DNA of 64,000 nt, from assembly GCA_943788775.1 (NCBI GenBank), contig CALSRO010000001.1, forward strand, positions 1 to 64,000, given 5' to 3'. Source of the stretch: an uncultured Flavobacteriales bacterium. GTDB taxonomy: Bacteria > Bacteroidota > Bacteroidia > Flavobacteriales_G > Salibacteraceae. Shown here one piece after another: positions 18,310-29,213 of the stretch (position 1 is its first letter; every line of letters starts with the position of its first letter). The position numbers and the translations under genes are program-made. Under the pieces are notes generated by a model that was not told where the DNA came from, ran no database searches, and worked only from the letters and a program-made list of their open reading frames with translations.

Positions 18310-19059
18310 ATGAAATCAAAGGCCAGCGATCAGCTCATTTATGGAATTCATCCAATTAGGGAAGCAATGCTCTCTGGAAAAAGTCTTGACAAACTATTTC
18401 TTCAAAAAGATTTAAAGGGGGATCAATTCAAGGAACTGATTGAATTGGCAAGAAATATGGGGGTTTCCGTAATTAAAGCTCCAAAGGAAAAGTTGAATAA
18501 ACTTTGCCGTAACAACCATCAAGGGGTGATTGCATTTTCATCCCCAATTGAATTTGGAAACATCGAAATGATCATTCAAGGTGCCTATGAGCAAGGATTG
18601 TCTCCATTTTTCATCATGCTGGATAAAGTAAACGATGTTCGAAATTTCGGATCCATTGCGCGATCTGCTCTTTCCTCGGGCTGCATGGCTATCATAATTC
18701 CGTTTAAAGGTGCTGCGGCTGTTAGTGAAGATGCACTCAAAACTTCGGCAGGTGCCTTACACCACATTCCTGTTTGTAAAGTATCCTCTTTAGGAGATAC
18801 GATTAAGATGATGTCCGCAAGCGGTATAGCCACAGTTGCGTGCTCAGAAAAAGCGGATAGAAGTATTCACGATGTGGATTGCAAGCGCCCAATCAATATT
18901 CTTTTTGGTAATGAAGGAGATGGTATTGAACCACATCTCTTGAGAATGGCTGGCGAATCTGCCTTGATACCAATGCACGGAGCAGTAGCGAGTTTGAACG
19001 TAGCCGTTGCAGCCGGGATATGTCTTTTCGAAGTGTCTCGACAGCGATATTTGAAATGA
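18310..19059 (+). CDS. rlmB: 23S rRNA (guanosine-2'-O-)-methyltransferase RlmB-like
   Basis: This SPOUT-class methyltransferase of 249 residues is predicted to methylate the ribose of a 23S rRNA guanosine (Gm2251 in E. coli). It has an N-terminal substrate-binding domain (YGIHPIREAMLSGKSLDKLFLQ) and the knotted SAM domain motifs NVRNFGSIARSA, LFGNEGDGI and PMHGAVASLNVAVAAGI. The ATG at 18310 is preferred because the 11 codons upstream overlap the previous gene and are not conserved in character. It ends 6 bases before a convergent gene. Confidence 0.92.
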   Translation: MKSKASDQLIYGIHPIREAMLSGKSLDKLFLQKDLKGDQFKELIELARNMGVSVIKAPKEKLNKLCRNNHQGVIAFSSPIEFGNIEMIIQGAYEQGLSPFFIMLDKVNDVRNFGSIARSALSSGCMAIIIPFKGAAAVSEDALKTSAGALHHIPVCKVSSLGDTIKMMSASGIATVACSEKADRSIHDVDCKRPINILFGNEGDGIEPHLLRMAGESALIPMHGAVASLNVAVAAGICLFEVSRQRYLK

Positions 19060-19065
19060 CAGGGG

Positions 19066-20604
19066 CTACTTTGCTCGCTTCAGTTCACCGTATGATTTGT
19101 TGGCCAACTTAGCTTGAATCCAAGTGATGTAGTCAAAATATTCTAGTGCCACTCTTTCATTTCTATCGCGCATTAGCTCATTAAGCTCGTGCTCCATTTC
19201 CTTTAAAACACCATGAGATTTTTCAACTCGTTTGGAAGTTTTAATAAGTTGCTTGAAACACTTAATGAATGTAAGCTCAAACGCGTAACCTACCTCAACA
19301 GTCTTTTTATTTTTCAAGTAATACCGCTCGGTACTTTTAACAAGATAATCTAATAAGTCGTAGTTTTCTAATTCATAATGAATCACCAAATTGAAAAGTT
19401 TAGCGAAGCTGTAGATGTCCTGACGCAGGTTAGATTCATTGTCGTTCAGAACGGTATTTATCTGGCGAAGTGATTCTCTGTACTTTCCTGCACCAAACAG
19501 CACATTGGCGAAAAGGTGGCCAAACATTACTTCATCTTCTTTGGTGATTTTCTCACCATATTCCTTCATTTTGGCTGTTATTGGATCCATCATGTCAATT
19601 GCCTTTTCAAAATGACCTTGCCTATCATATGCAATCATTTCGAAATAGTTGGTTGATAAGAAGATGCGGATTTTAATATCTATACGATTGAATCCTGGCT
19701 GATCCCTAAAGGATCGCATTTTTTCAATGAGTTCAAAAAGTCTTTGGTAATCGCCTGATTTGATAAAGTAATAGAACAGGTTGCCAAGAGAGCGGATGTA
19801 TTGCTTCGGAATATCCTGAATGAGATTAGGATTTTCTTCGAAAATGTGGACCACTTTGCTGAAGTATAGGAATGAGTCTTCTACCTCATTGTTTGTAATT
19901 GCGCATAACCCTTTAACGTAATAGCAAGTTGCGGCCGCTCGTTTTGAAAGAGCCGTATTTTTTCCCTTGATTAGTTCGTGACTTTGGATTTCGTTCACCA
20001 GTTCGCGCTCTTGCGCATTTCTCGTGTATCCTCCTTGTCTGAATACATAATTGATTTTACTGTATAGAATTTGATACTCTGCCAAGTTTCGTAGCTTTTT
20101 AATGACAGAATGTTCTTCTTCAACCACCTTGTTCAGATCACGATCGAATTTGCCAGACTGAAATTCTTCCTCTAGCAACGATTTTTCCCATTTGATTAAT
20201 TCAAATAGGTAGTAAAATCGCTCATGATCCTTAGCAATGTTTTTTGCCTTGCGCACCAGTTTGCCACACTCACTATACAGTGCTTTGTTGTAAAGTATTT
20301 CAATACTTTGAATGTTTTCGGCCAGAATGGCGGAGACACTGTTTTCTGAATAAAAGAGTCTTAAGCTTTTGAGAATTAATTTATATAAGTGATTTTTTTC
20401 AGAGGGTAAGTGCTTGATGAATGTTTGACCAGAAAACTGTTCCTTAATTCCCTCTTCGTCATATTCTGCTTGTTTTTCGATGGCATCAAATAGCTTTATG
20501 TAATTCTTCTCGCCACTTTGTAAGGACGACATCAGTTTGAAAAACCGCTTTTCTGATTTAGTCAAGGATTTGACAAGGCGAAATAACTCGTGAGATGGTT
20601 TCAT
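19066..20604 (-). CDS. Conserved helical-repeat protein of unknown function
   Basis: The 512-residue protein has no signal peptide and is almost entirely predicted alpha-helix, with TPR-like spacing (for example YVKGLCAITNNEVEDSFLYF and HLFANVLFGAGKYRESLRQI). It begins with a conserved-looking SHELFRLVKSLTKSEKRFFKL motif, which I recall from unnamed Bacteroidota proteins of this length. No catalytic motif is visible, so a cytoplasmic scaffold or regulator is the simplest guess. It stands alone, with no close upstream gene; about 180 bases separate it from the divergent M1 gene, and in that gap I see no exact promoter match. Confidence 0.75.
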   Translation of the reverse strand: MKPSHELFRLVKSLTKSEKRFFKLMSSLQSGEKNYIKLFDAIEKQAEYDEEGIKEQFSGQTFIKHLPSEKNHLYKLILKSLRLFYSENSVSAILAENIQSIEILYNKALYSECGKLVRKAKNIAKDHERFYYLFELIKWEKSLLEEEFQSGKFDRDLNKVVEEEHSVIKKLRNLAEYQILYSKINYVFRQGGYTRNAQERELVNEIQSHELIKGKNTALSKRAAATCYYVKGLCAITNNEVEDSFLYFSKVVHIFEENPNLIQDIPKQYIRSLGNLFYYFIKSGDYQRLFELIEKMRSFRDQPGFNRIDIKIRIFLSTNYFEMIAYDRQGHFEKAIDMMDPITAKMKEYGEKITKEDEVMFGHLFANVLFGAGKYRESLRQINTVLNDNESNLRQDIYSFAKLFNLVIHYELENYDLLDYLVKSTERYYLKNKKTVEVGYAFELTFIKCFKQLIKTSKRVEKSHGVLKEMEHELNELMRDRNERVALEYFDYITWIQAKLANKSYGELKRAK

Positions 20605-20788
20605 TTGGCTGGATATGGAAATTCAAACATTAAATCAATGAAAATGTTTAATACAGACGTTCCATTGTTGTAAAAGGAAGGGTAGGATTTCAACAAATTT
20701 TCCAATTATTTCATTTTATAGGGTGCGATTTGCTTGTAATCCTATCCTATATGCACAGCTATTGAGCTTAAATGGAGACTTTTGGATC

Positions 20789-23203
20789 ATGATCAGACTT
20801 TTATTAATCGTAGTTCTTGTTGGGGTCTCAATTACACTCCAAGCTCAGGATAAACATGCTTATTGTTCGAAGTATAAAACGGCAAACCATGCGAATCGCC
20901 TATTGATTGAGGATCTGAGGAGCGATTCTTTGGATATTATCAATACAAATATTAAACTCGACATGTCCACCATCACTGCGTATCAAGTGACCGGAGCTGC
21001 CACACTTACATGTAAATCATTAGTTCAGGGTTTAAATTCCATTACCCTTGATTTTGAAGGCTTGACAGTGGACTCTGTAATTGGAGGGGGGGTAAGTGGC
21101 TTCCTTCATCAAGATTCAATCCTTAGAGTAATGTTCGGTTCTCCACTATCCGAAGGACAGCAGATTGAGTACACCGTATATTATCATGGTAAACCAATGC
21201 AAGATGCATCTGGATGGGGTGGATTCTACTTCTCTGGAAATTTCTCATGGAATTTAGGAGTTGGTTTTGCCGATGACCCCCATAGCTACGGAAGAATTTG
21301 GTTTCCGTGCTTTGATAACTTCATTGAACGTAGCAGTTTTGATTTTCAAATTCGAGTGCAAAATGACCGAAGAGCTTCGAGCAATGGAGTACTCACTAGC
21401 GTGGTCGATAACAACGATGGTACAACTACATATAATTGGAGTTTAACTCAACACATTCCTTCCTATTTAGCATGTGTTGCAGTTGGTCCATACATCGTTC
21501 ATGGCGAATCCATAAATGCTGAAAATGGCCCACTTCCGGTAGAGATTTATGGCCGTCTATCGGATTCAGCAAACATTGTGACCTCCTTTCAAAATTTGGA
21601 TGATGCGGTATTGAAATTTGAAGAAGTCTATGGTCAATATCGATTCGATAAGGTGGGCTATAGCTTAGTTCCATTCAATTCAGGAGCAATGGAACATGCT
21701 ACGAATATTACCTATCCAATCTCAGCTTCGAATGGCAGTCTGGCTCAAGAAGATTTGATGGCCCATGAGCTGGCGCACATGTGGTGGGGGGATAATATTA
21801 CATGTCAAACGGATGGTGATATGTGGATAAATGAGGGCTGGGCGTCTTTTTCTGAATACCTTTTTCAGGAAGAGGTTTATGGCCGTGATGCTTATGAAAA
21901 TTCAATGCTAGCAGATCTGCGTTTTATGCTACAATTCGCACATCATACCGAAGGTGGTTATAGAGCCGTTTCTGGTCAGCCTCATGAATATGTATATGGA
22001 GATCATGTGTACAAAAAAGGCGCTCTAGTAGCGCATAATTTGCGAGGTTATATGGGAGATGGGGCGTTTGAAGACGCAATTCATCAGTTTATGGAGCAAT
22101 TTAAATACTCGCCTGTCAGCAGTGATTCTCTTGAAAAGCACTTCACTCTCTATAGCGGTATGGACCTTGAACCATTCTTTAGAGATTGGGTGTTTACTGG
22201 TGGTTATAATGTAGTTCTGTTGGATTCGTTCATTTCGGTTGAAAACTCCGGTAGCTATGATGTAATTCTGTACTTACAACAAAAGCTAAACGGAAGGGTC
22301 GAAATGCATGACGAAGTGCCAGTTTACTATACCATTTTTGATGAGAATTGGAATGAGGAGTCAGGTATGGTGAGGCTTTCTGGTCAAGCTGAGCAAGAGA
22401 GCATTTCATCATCGATCCAGCCTGCACATATTCAGTTGTATTATTTCAATGAACAGGCACAGGCACGAACCATGGATAAGCTGGTTATAAGTGAGGTTCA
22501 AAGCATCGATTTAAAAAACATGGCTTGGGATGTTGAGGTTGAAAGTATTGATGATTCGGCACAAGTGTTTTTTGAGCATATCTGGTCTGCCCCCGATCCA
22601 ATTAAGGCCTTCACTTCTAAGCCCTATCGCTTGTCCAGTTATCACTATTGGCGAGTGTCAGGATTAGATCTTGAAAACATCCAAATGAGTGGTGAGTTTT
22701 TTTATGATGGAAGAACTGGAGGCAATACAGGATATATGGATATGGATTTAGTCTCTATTCAGGAAGATAGTCTTGTTTTGCTATATAGGTCTGATGCAAG
22801 TGATGATTGGGAGGAATATGCACATTATTCTAAAAATGTTTTAGGGCAATCAGATAATGCTTGGGGCCTCATTGAACTGAGTAATATTCTACCTGGTGAA
22901 TACACCTTGGCAAATTTGGATCAAACGGCTTTGGGAATGGAGTCATATGAAAATGAGACCTTGCTTGAGGTTTATCCCAATCCATCTAAAAACGAAATCA
23001 ACATTCAAGTTAGCGACCGTCTAACTTTGACGAATGTTACTCTTGAGATATACGACATTAAGGGGCAAAAAGTGCGTAGCGAAACTATTTACGACAATAC
23101 AACCCGGTTGGAAATGGCAAGCTTTAAAAGCGGAGTTTATACATATCGACTTGTAGATAACGGTAAGCTGCGCACAACCGGCAAGTTTATTCTGACGGAC
23201 TAA
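20789..23203 (+). CDS. Secreted M1 family aminopeptidase with T9SS type A tail
   Basis: The 804-residue protein begins with a signal peptide (MIRLLLIVVLVGVSITLQAQ); upstream in-frame codons from 20723 add an implausible leader. It carries the M1 motif GAMEH and the zinc site HELAH at residues 326-330 with E349 (WINEGWASF), so an active metalloaminopeptidase is expected. The last 80 residues have LLEVYPNPSKNEINIQV and end in GKFILTD, the T9SS type A sorting domain, which the other M1 protein at 4145 lacks. It converges on the OMPP1-like gene with a 4-base stop overlap. Confidence 0.9.
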   Translation: MIRLLLIVVLVGVSITLQAQDKHAYCSKYKTANHANRLLIEDLRSDSLDIINTNIKLDMSTITAYQVTGAATLTCKSLVQGLNSITLDFEGLTVDSVIGGGVSGFLHQDSILRVMFGSPLSEGQQIEYTVYYHGKPMQDASGWGGFYFSGNFSWNLGVGFADDPHSYGRIWFPCFDNFIERSSFDFQIRVQNDRRASSNGVLTSVVDNNDGTTTYNWSLTQHIPSYLACVAVGPYIVHGESINAENGPLPVEIYGRLSDSANIVTSFQNLDDAVLKFEEVYGQYRFDKVGYSLVPFNSGAMEHATNITYPISASNGSLAQEDLMAHELAHMWWGDNITCQTDGDMWINEGWASFSEYLFQEEVYGRDAYENSMLADLRFMLQFAHHTEGGYRAVSGQPHEYVYGDHVYKKGALVAHNLRGYMGDGAFEDAIHQFMEQFKYSPVSSDSLEKHFTLYSGMDLEPFFRDWVFTGGYNVVLLDSFISVENSGSYDVILYLQQKLNGRVEMHDEVPVYYTIFDENWNEESGMVRLSGQAEQESISSSIQPAHIQLYYFNEQAQARTMDKLVISEVQSIDLKNMAWDVEVESIDDSAQVFFEHIWSAPDPIKAFTSKPYRLSSYHYWRVSGLDLENIQMSGEFFYDGRTGGNTGYMDMDLVSIQEDSLVLLYRSDASDDWEEYAHYSKNVLGQSDNAWGLIELSNILPGEYTLANLDQTALGMESYENETLLEVYPNPSKNEINIQVSDRLTLTNVTLEIYDIKGQKVRSETIYDNTTRLEMASFKSGVYTYRLVDNGKLRTTGKFILTD

Positions 23204-24666
23204 AGCTTCAGTCCGAAGGTTAGTGTAATTCGATGATCAATTGATTGTGTGTTGACAGCTTCCACTAAATTGGGATCGTATAGGAAAAACCTGTCACTGC
23301 TTGTCATGTATTGATAAGAGAGATCAAAGAAATATTGGTCGATTCGATATCCAGCACCAACGCTGTATAATTGGAATGAACCATCGGTGCCAACAGCTTT
23401 TTTATATGGATTTCCGTAGTGGGCATATCCAGCACGAGCTGAAATAAATGGTGTGATTCGATACTCTAACCCTGAACGAATATTCAATACCGGTTGTAAA
23501 AAGTTATCAATGGCCTTGTTCTCTGAATTGAATGGGTCAGAATCTGAACGACCGCGCATTGACATCATTCGTGTGTCTATGTAGTCTGCTTCTAATGAAA
23601 TCAATCCTAGTTTTCTGAATGTGTAGGCCAGACCTAGCGTAGTCTGAAATGGCGAAGTAACTCTAAATCGATATTCTAATATTACAGGAGAGATTACCTC
23701 ATACGCTACATCTTCCTCAATCGTAATATTATCGGAGTCAAACTTGTATGTAAGATTCTGTAATTCGGGGGATTTAAACGAAAGTCCGATTCGTAATTGA
23801 TCAACGGGGCGATAAATGGCACCAAAATTCAATGAATAACCTCGGCCGTCAATTTCTTCATAAAAAGCCTGCGAAAACTCGTCAATATAGGTAGTTGTAT
23901 CATTTGGGTCGTTTTTCTCACTGTAGATAGTGGTCTTGTCATATCGGGTGTTGGACATGGCAACGCCAACGCCTAAATAGAGCTTGTCATCATAGTTTGA
24001 ACCAAAGTTGACATATGTTTCGCGTTTTGCGCCACTTATGTCTAGCTCATAACTTTGATTAACGGGCAGTGTTCCTGATGCATTGTAATATTGATTTGTG
24101 GTCCCAGGTATATTTTCTAATAACAGATTGTACCATAATAGGTATAGGTCAAAAGGATAGTTGGCCTCCAAGTCTTGCCAATCGATGTTCAGTTCGTTAA
24201 TCTTTGCTGCATAATCATCGATGATAGACGAATTTACATTATCGGCCTCAACAAAATACTCCTCGTTAAAATCAGCTACTCTATTGATACCAAACGAAAT
24301 GGCGGTGTTTCTCCATTTTCCGGCTTGATTGAGGTTTTGCACTCCTACCAACGAAAAGGAGCCAATATTTAACTTGCTTTGACCAGATTGGGTGTTGTTT
24401 CCATAGTAATCCGTTTCAACGAAACGCTCAGTGTAGGTTGCTGATAATGAAAACTCATTATCTCGATACACTGCTATTCCGGCTGGATTTTTTAGTGAGC
24501 CTGTTGCATCACCTCCAAGTGCGGAGAAAGCTCCTCCTAAAGCGTTATACCGCGCAGTGCCATATACTCCACTTCTTGAAAACCGCAAACCATCGGACTC
24601 ATTTTGCCCAAAGATTGTGCCCGTAAATAAACAGAAGAGTCCTATTATGGAAAGTCGATTGATCAT
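23200..24666 (-). CDS. OMPP1/FadL/TodX-type outer-membrane transport protein
   Basis: The 488-residue protein starts with a signal peptide (LSIIGLFCLFTGTIFGQ). It contains the family's early motif GTARYNALGGAFSALGGDATGS with NPAGIAVYRDNEFS, followed by a long series of beta-strands (GRGYSLNFGAIYRPVDQLRIG, GLEYRITPFISARAGYAHYG) ending in HRITLTFGLKL. FadL-family barrels pass hydrophobic molecules across the outer membrane; the substrate is not evident. The start overlaps the stop of the low-complexity lipoprotein gene upstream by 4 bases, so the two are probably one operon. Confidence 0.85.
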   Translation of the reverse strand: MINRLSIIGLFCLFTGTIFGQNESDGLRFSRSGVYGTARYNALGGAFSALGGDATGSLKNPAGIAVYRDNEFSLSATYTERFVETDYYGNNTQSGQSKLNIGSFSLVGVQNLNQAGKWRNTAISFGINRVADFNEEYFVEADNVNSSIIDDYAAKINELNIDWQDLEANYPFDLYLLWYNLLLENIPGTTNQYYNASGTLPVNQSYELDISGAKRETYVNFGSNYDDKLYLGVGVAMSNTRYDKTTIYSEKNDPNDTTTYIDEFSQAFYEEIDGRGYSLNFGAIYRPVDQLRIGLSFKSPELQNLTYKFDSDNITIEEDVAYEVISPVILEYRFRVTSPFQTTLGLAYTFRKLGLISLEADYIDTRMMSMRGRSDSDPFNSENKAIDNFLQPVLNIRSGLEYRITPFISARAGYAHYGNPYKKAVGTDGSFQLYSVGAGYRIDQYFFDLSYQYMTSSDRFFLYDPNLVEAVNTQSIDHRITLTFGLKL

Positions 24667-26384
24667 CTTCTACTTCCTGAACTTCTGCTTGGACTAGAGC
24701 TTGATCTTGGTGAACTAGATGGCGAACTCTGCCTACTCGGACTACTCACGTTTGGGGAGCGCATTCCGCTTGAACCGCTGTTCCTTTTAATGCTGGAGTT
24801 GCTTTTAGGAGTTGAGTAAGAAGAATTACTTCTTGAATTCGTTCTTGGGCTTGTGGAACGTTGCCGTTGAGGTGGGCTTGTCCTAGTTTTACTCGGGAAA
24901 TTACCACGAGACGGAGTCGTACTTTCTCGACTCGGTGTTGCAGTGCGCACAGGGGATTGCTTTGTACGAGCACTACCACTAGTAGCTTCACGAGGAGAAC
25001 GATATGTATTCGGGACCGTGGTTTGATTATTTGTTGGGCTAGACACTTCTCTAGTTCTTGAAGGTGCAGTTGCCTTTGGTATAACGCTCTCAGTTCGAGT
25101 TGTCGTTCCATAATCTCTCGGAGTGTTTACTCGAGGAGTTGAGGTCTCATTTTTCACATAAGTAGTTCTACTTGATCCACTATAAGCGCTTGCCGCTCTA
25201 TCTCTGCTTGCAGACACGGCACCCACCACCGAACTGTTTTGACGGTTACTGGAAACAGTTTGCTTTCCAGCTAAGTCATATTTCGTTCGAGCTTCAGTTC
25301 GAGGGGTATTCGAGTATTTTGTAGCAGCAATTTTAGAGTTAGCGTTCGCCACTAATTCATCGTTTCTTCTATTTACGGGCTGTGCATCTGCCTTCGGCCT
25401 TGTGCTTGTTTGATTCACAGGACGTCTTGTTGTAGAAACATCATCTTTCAAAACAACATTGCGATTACTTGCCATGCCGGTACTTTCCAAAATTTCTCGA
25501 TTTTGAATTCTACTATCTCTAGGGTTGTTGGCAACATTGCCCGAAAAACCCGAGTTATTTGCAATTGGACTCCGACTATTCATGATTGGGCGAGAATTAC
25601 CGCCAACTCCATTATAATTAATGCCATTATAGAATCCATCGTTATATCCATTCCAATAACCACCGTTATATCCTCCAAAGCCAAAACCATAATTGTATGG
25701 GTAACATCCCATTCCCCACGCTCCGTTATATGGATATCCAAAACTCCAATAATCCCAATAGGCAAAGTTTCCTTGATTCCTATACCATAATGGCGCTCCG
25801 TACCAACCATTTCCCCACCTATATGAGAATCCTGCATTCCATCCTGCCCATGAATTATATCCTACTCCCCAGCCTAATGTTGGGTAAGGGTTCCAATAAG
25901 ACCATCCATAGTTCCAATGAGGTTCCATGTAGAATGGGTCATAATATCCGTAACCATTATTTGGTTGGTCGAATCTTCGGATCCGACTAGCATATGAATC
26001 CTCATAATAATCACCTTCAGAATAGGTGGTGTTGCCATAAAAATTATTTACTGTGGCACCAGACTCAACAGTGCTTTGTTGTTCAGTATCTGCGACATAA
26101 GACTGAGATTCAGAATAAGCACGTTCGGCATTCGGATTAGCCTTATCGCTCACTTCCTTGCCGATGCTGTAATATTGGCTTGTAGATTCTTCTCCTGGAT
26201 TTTTATAGTCCTCTGGGTTTACCTCTTTTACCCGGTTAAATTCATTATCAGTCTCCTGATATCTGTCTTTAGATGAATAATATATGTCATCCGTTTCGGT
26301 GCTCACATAGCGTTGGTTGGCACAGCTTACACCCATTAAGGATGCGATGATTAACATACCAGAGAATTTATAAAAGCTTTTCAT
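24663..26384 (-). CDS. Low-complexity lipoprotein with aromatic/Gly and Ser/Arg-rich regions
   Basis: From the ATG at 26384 the product is 573 residues; earlier in-frame codons back to 26453 precede the hydrophobic signal and are less likely. A lipobox (LMGVSCANQ) follows the signal. Residues about 130-260 are very rich in Gly, Tyr, Trp and Asn (segments such as [14 protein letters not shown]), and the C-terminal 250 residues are dominated by Ser, Arg, Thr and Pro, ending [11 protein letters not shown]. There is no recognisable catalytic domain. It is probably an envelope structural or binding protein working with the FadL-like barrel encoded next to it. The repetitive composition makes homology assignments unreliable. 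Confidence 0.75.
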   Translation of the reverse strand: MKSFYKFSGMLIIASLMGVSCANQRYVSTETDDIYYSSKDRYQETDNEFNRVKEVNPEDYKNPGEESTSQYYSIGKEVSDKANPNAERAYSESQSYVADTEQQSTVESGATVNNFYGNTTYSEGDYYEDSYASRIRRFDQPNNGYGYYDPFYMEPHWNYGWSYWNPYPTLGWGVGYNSWAGWNAGFSYRWGNGWYGAPLWYRNQGNFAYWDYWSFGYPYNGAWGMGCYPYNYGFGFGGYNGGYWNGYNDGFYNGINYNGVGGNSRPIMNSRSPIANNSGFSGNVANNPRDSRIQNREILESTGMASNRNVVLKDDVSTTRRPVNQTSTRPKADAQPVNRRNDELVANANSKIAATKYSNTPRTEARTKYDLAGKQTVSSNRQNSSVVGAVSASRDRAASAYSGSSRTTYVKNETSTPRVNTPRDYGTTTRTESVIPKATAPSRTREVSSPTNNQTTVPNTYRSPREATSGSARTKQSPVRTATPSRESTTPSRGNFPSKTRTSPPQRQRSTSPRTNSRSNSSYSTPKSNSSIKRNSGSSGMRSPNVSSPSRQSSPSSSPRSSSSPSRSSGSRR

Positions 26385-26515
26385 AACCAGAGATTTTTCT
26401 TTTGTATTACGAATACCGTACCAAACTTTGTTAAGGCCAATAATGGTGATCATTCATGCAATTTACTACAAATTTCAACCATTAGAAAAGGCTTATTCAA
26501 CCGCAATTGTATTTC

Positions 26516-26523
26516 TACATTTG
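26516..26523 (+). promoter_or_regulatory. -7 box before proS
   Basis: TACATTTG matches TAnnTTTG and lies 20 bases before the proS ATG. The -33 region has only a weak TTA-like element. Confidence 0.5.
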
Positions 26524-26543
26524 GCGTCAATTCAGAGGAGCAT

Positions 26544-28038
<1,495 letters not shown>

Positions 28039-28738
28039 ATGGGATCAATAGAAATGGAAAAATTGAAGCAAGTCAATTGTGGATAAGGCTGTACTCAAAC
28101 AAGATGTTTTTGCGTATAACCAAGGAATTATTTGAAGCGTTTAAAGACTGAAATAGGACTGATTATCCAATGAAATTCATGACTTCATTGCGCCAACTGA
28201 TGCACGTGTAGCTGTCGAATTTAAGACAACTGAGACACATGAAGTTTGTATGACAATGGCTGGAGACACCGTTGTGTTTCATATGCATACAAATGTGTTT
28301 GCATTTCCTGAGTCCCATATGATTCATAAAAGTCCCTATGTCTCTGGCAACCCGGCTAATGCATATTCTGGTATTATCAATGTCTACAACTTTTTAACGG
28401 ATTCCTATCGATTCCATCGAATCAACGACAGTGGTTACTTGGTAGGTCGAGATTTTTATAAATCGAGAAGGACACTTTTTTGTAGAAGGTCAGGGTCAGC
28501 TTGGATTTTTGTTTCGTGATTTTGCCACCAAGAGTCTTCGATAGTGAATCCATGCGAAGCGTAGTCCAAACAGCGCTTCAGCATGTTATTGATTTTGATT
28601 TGTACACTCCGCCATATCAGACAGTGCAAGGAAGTTTCTTTAGGAGACGTCCAAGCTCAAAGTCAAAGTCTAAGGCTGAAAACAGGCAAAAGACTTGGTT
28701 TTCAGTTTTCAAGAGATGAGGACGAGTTATCCTTCTAA
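28039..28738 (+). CDS. Conserved protein of unknown function after proS, frameshifted
   Basis: The ATG at 28039 directly follows the proS stop. Reading through several one-base insertions (about 28075, at least two between 28120 and 28180, 28451, 28539 and 28630) gives a protein of roughly 230 residues. It starts with a Lys/Glu-rich helix, then IHDFIAPTDARVAVEFKTTETHEVCM, a GDTVVFHMHTNVFAFPESH segment, YSGIINVYNFLTDSYRFHRI, GRIFINREGHFFVEGQG and DFDLYTPPYQTVQEVSLGDV. The corrected frame ends at TAA 28736-28738 with FSRDEDELSF, more plausible than the uncorrected stop at 28719. I do not recognise the family. No signal peptide is visible, so it is probably cytoplasmic. Confidence 0.65.
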
Positions 28739-28755
28739 AAAATATTACATCTTAC

Positions 28756-28785
28756 TTGCTTCAATTAAAGATATAATTACATTTG
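28756..28785 (+). promoter_or_regulatory. Promoter of tRNA-Glu and rpsT
   Basis: A -33 TTG at 28756-28758 is followed 19 bases later by TACATTTG at 28778-28785. This is the best Bacteroidota promoter match in the window. Transcription should start near 28791, about 16 bases before the tRNA. Confidence 0.72.
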
Positions 28786-28806
28786 CAGTCCTTTTTTAAA
28801 GGGTAT

Positions 28807-28878
28807 GGCCCGTTCGTCTAGGGGTTAGGACGCCAGATTTTCATTCTGGAAACAGGGGTTCGATTCCCCTACGGGCTA
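28807..28878 (+). tRNA. tRNA-Glu (TTC anticodon)
   Basis: The 72-base cloverleaf has the acceptor GGCCCGT pairing with ACGGGCT (one G-U at the end), a D-arm with AGGGGTTAGGA, an anticodon stem CCAGA/TCTGG around loop TTTTCAT (anticodon TTC), and a T-arm GGGG-TTCGATT-CCCC. The discriminator is A and no CCA is encoded. It lies 14 bases before rpsT and probably shares its transcript. This structure is intact although the flanking protein genes carry indels. Confidence 0.97.
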
Positions 28879-28892
28879 CAACTAAGAAAACT

Positions 28893-29145
28893 ATGGCAAA
28901 TCACAAGTCTGCTCTTAAGAGAATTCGTCAAAACGCAAAAAGAAATGCGTTGAATAGCTATTATCACAAAACGATGAGAAACGCTTTGCGTACCATTCGT
29001 AATTCTTCTGATAAGTCAGAGGTTGGCGAAATGTTACCTAAGGTGTCTAGTATGATTGATAGATTGGCTAAAAAGAACATTATACATAAGAATAAAGCGG
29101 CTAACCTAAAGTCGAGTATAACTAAGCACGTAGGCATCGCTTTGA
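28893..29145 (+). CDS. rpsT: 30S ribosomal protein S20, with one inserted base near its end
   Basis: S20 binds 16S rRNA in the small subunit. The product begins MANHKSALKRIRQNAKRNALN and has the LAKKNIIHKNKAANLKS signature. Read literally, the frame runs on through a terminator into radC and creates a false 162-residue fusion. Dropping one G at 29133-29134 gives ...KHVASL then TGA at 29143-29145, an 83-residue protein of typical length with a typical end. A strong terminator follows at 29174. The gene sits just after tRNA-Glu under the same promoter. Confidence 0.92.
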
Positions 29146-29173
29146 ATACATTATTACTGAAAGATTTTGAAAA

Positions 29174-29202
29174 GGCTCTCCGATTTTCGGAGAGCCTTTT
29201 TT
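29174..29202 (+). terminator. Rho-independent terminator after rpsT
   Basis: A 9-bp stem GGCTCTCCG (29174-29182) and CGGAGAGCC (29188-29196) with a 5-base loop is followed by six T. Its place after the corrected S20 stop supports that correction, since it would otherwise lie inside a coding frame. Confidence 0.93.
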
Positions 29203-29213
29203 ATTTTCACCCA

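Noticed and set aside
25410-25990. Plus-strand open frames in the low-complexity lipoprotein gene
   Set aside because: They are antisense shadows of the skewed Gly/Tyr/Ser codons and have unlikely composition.
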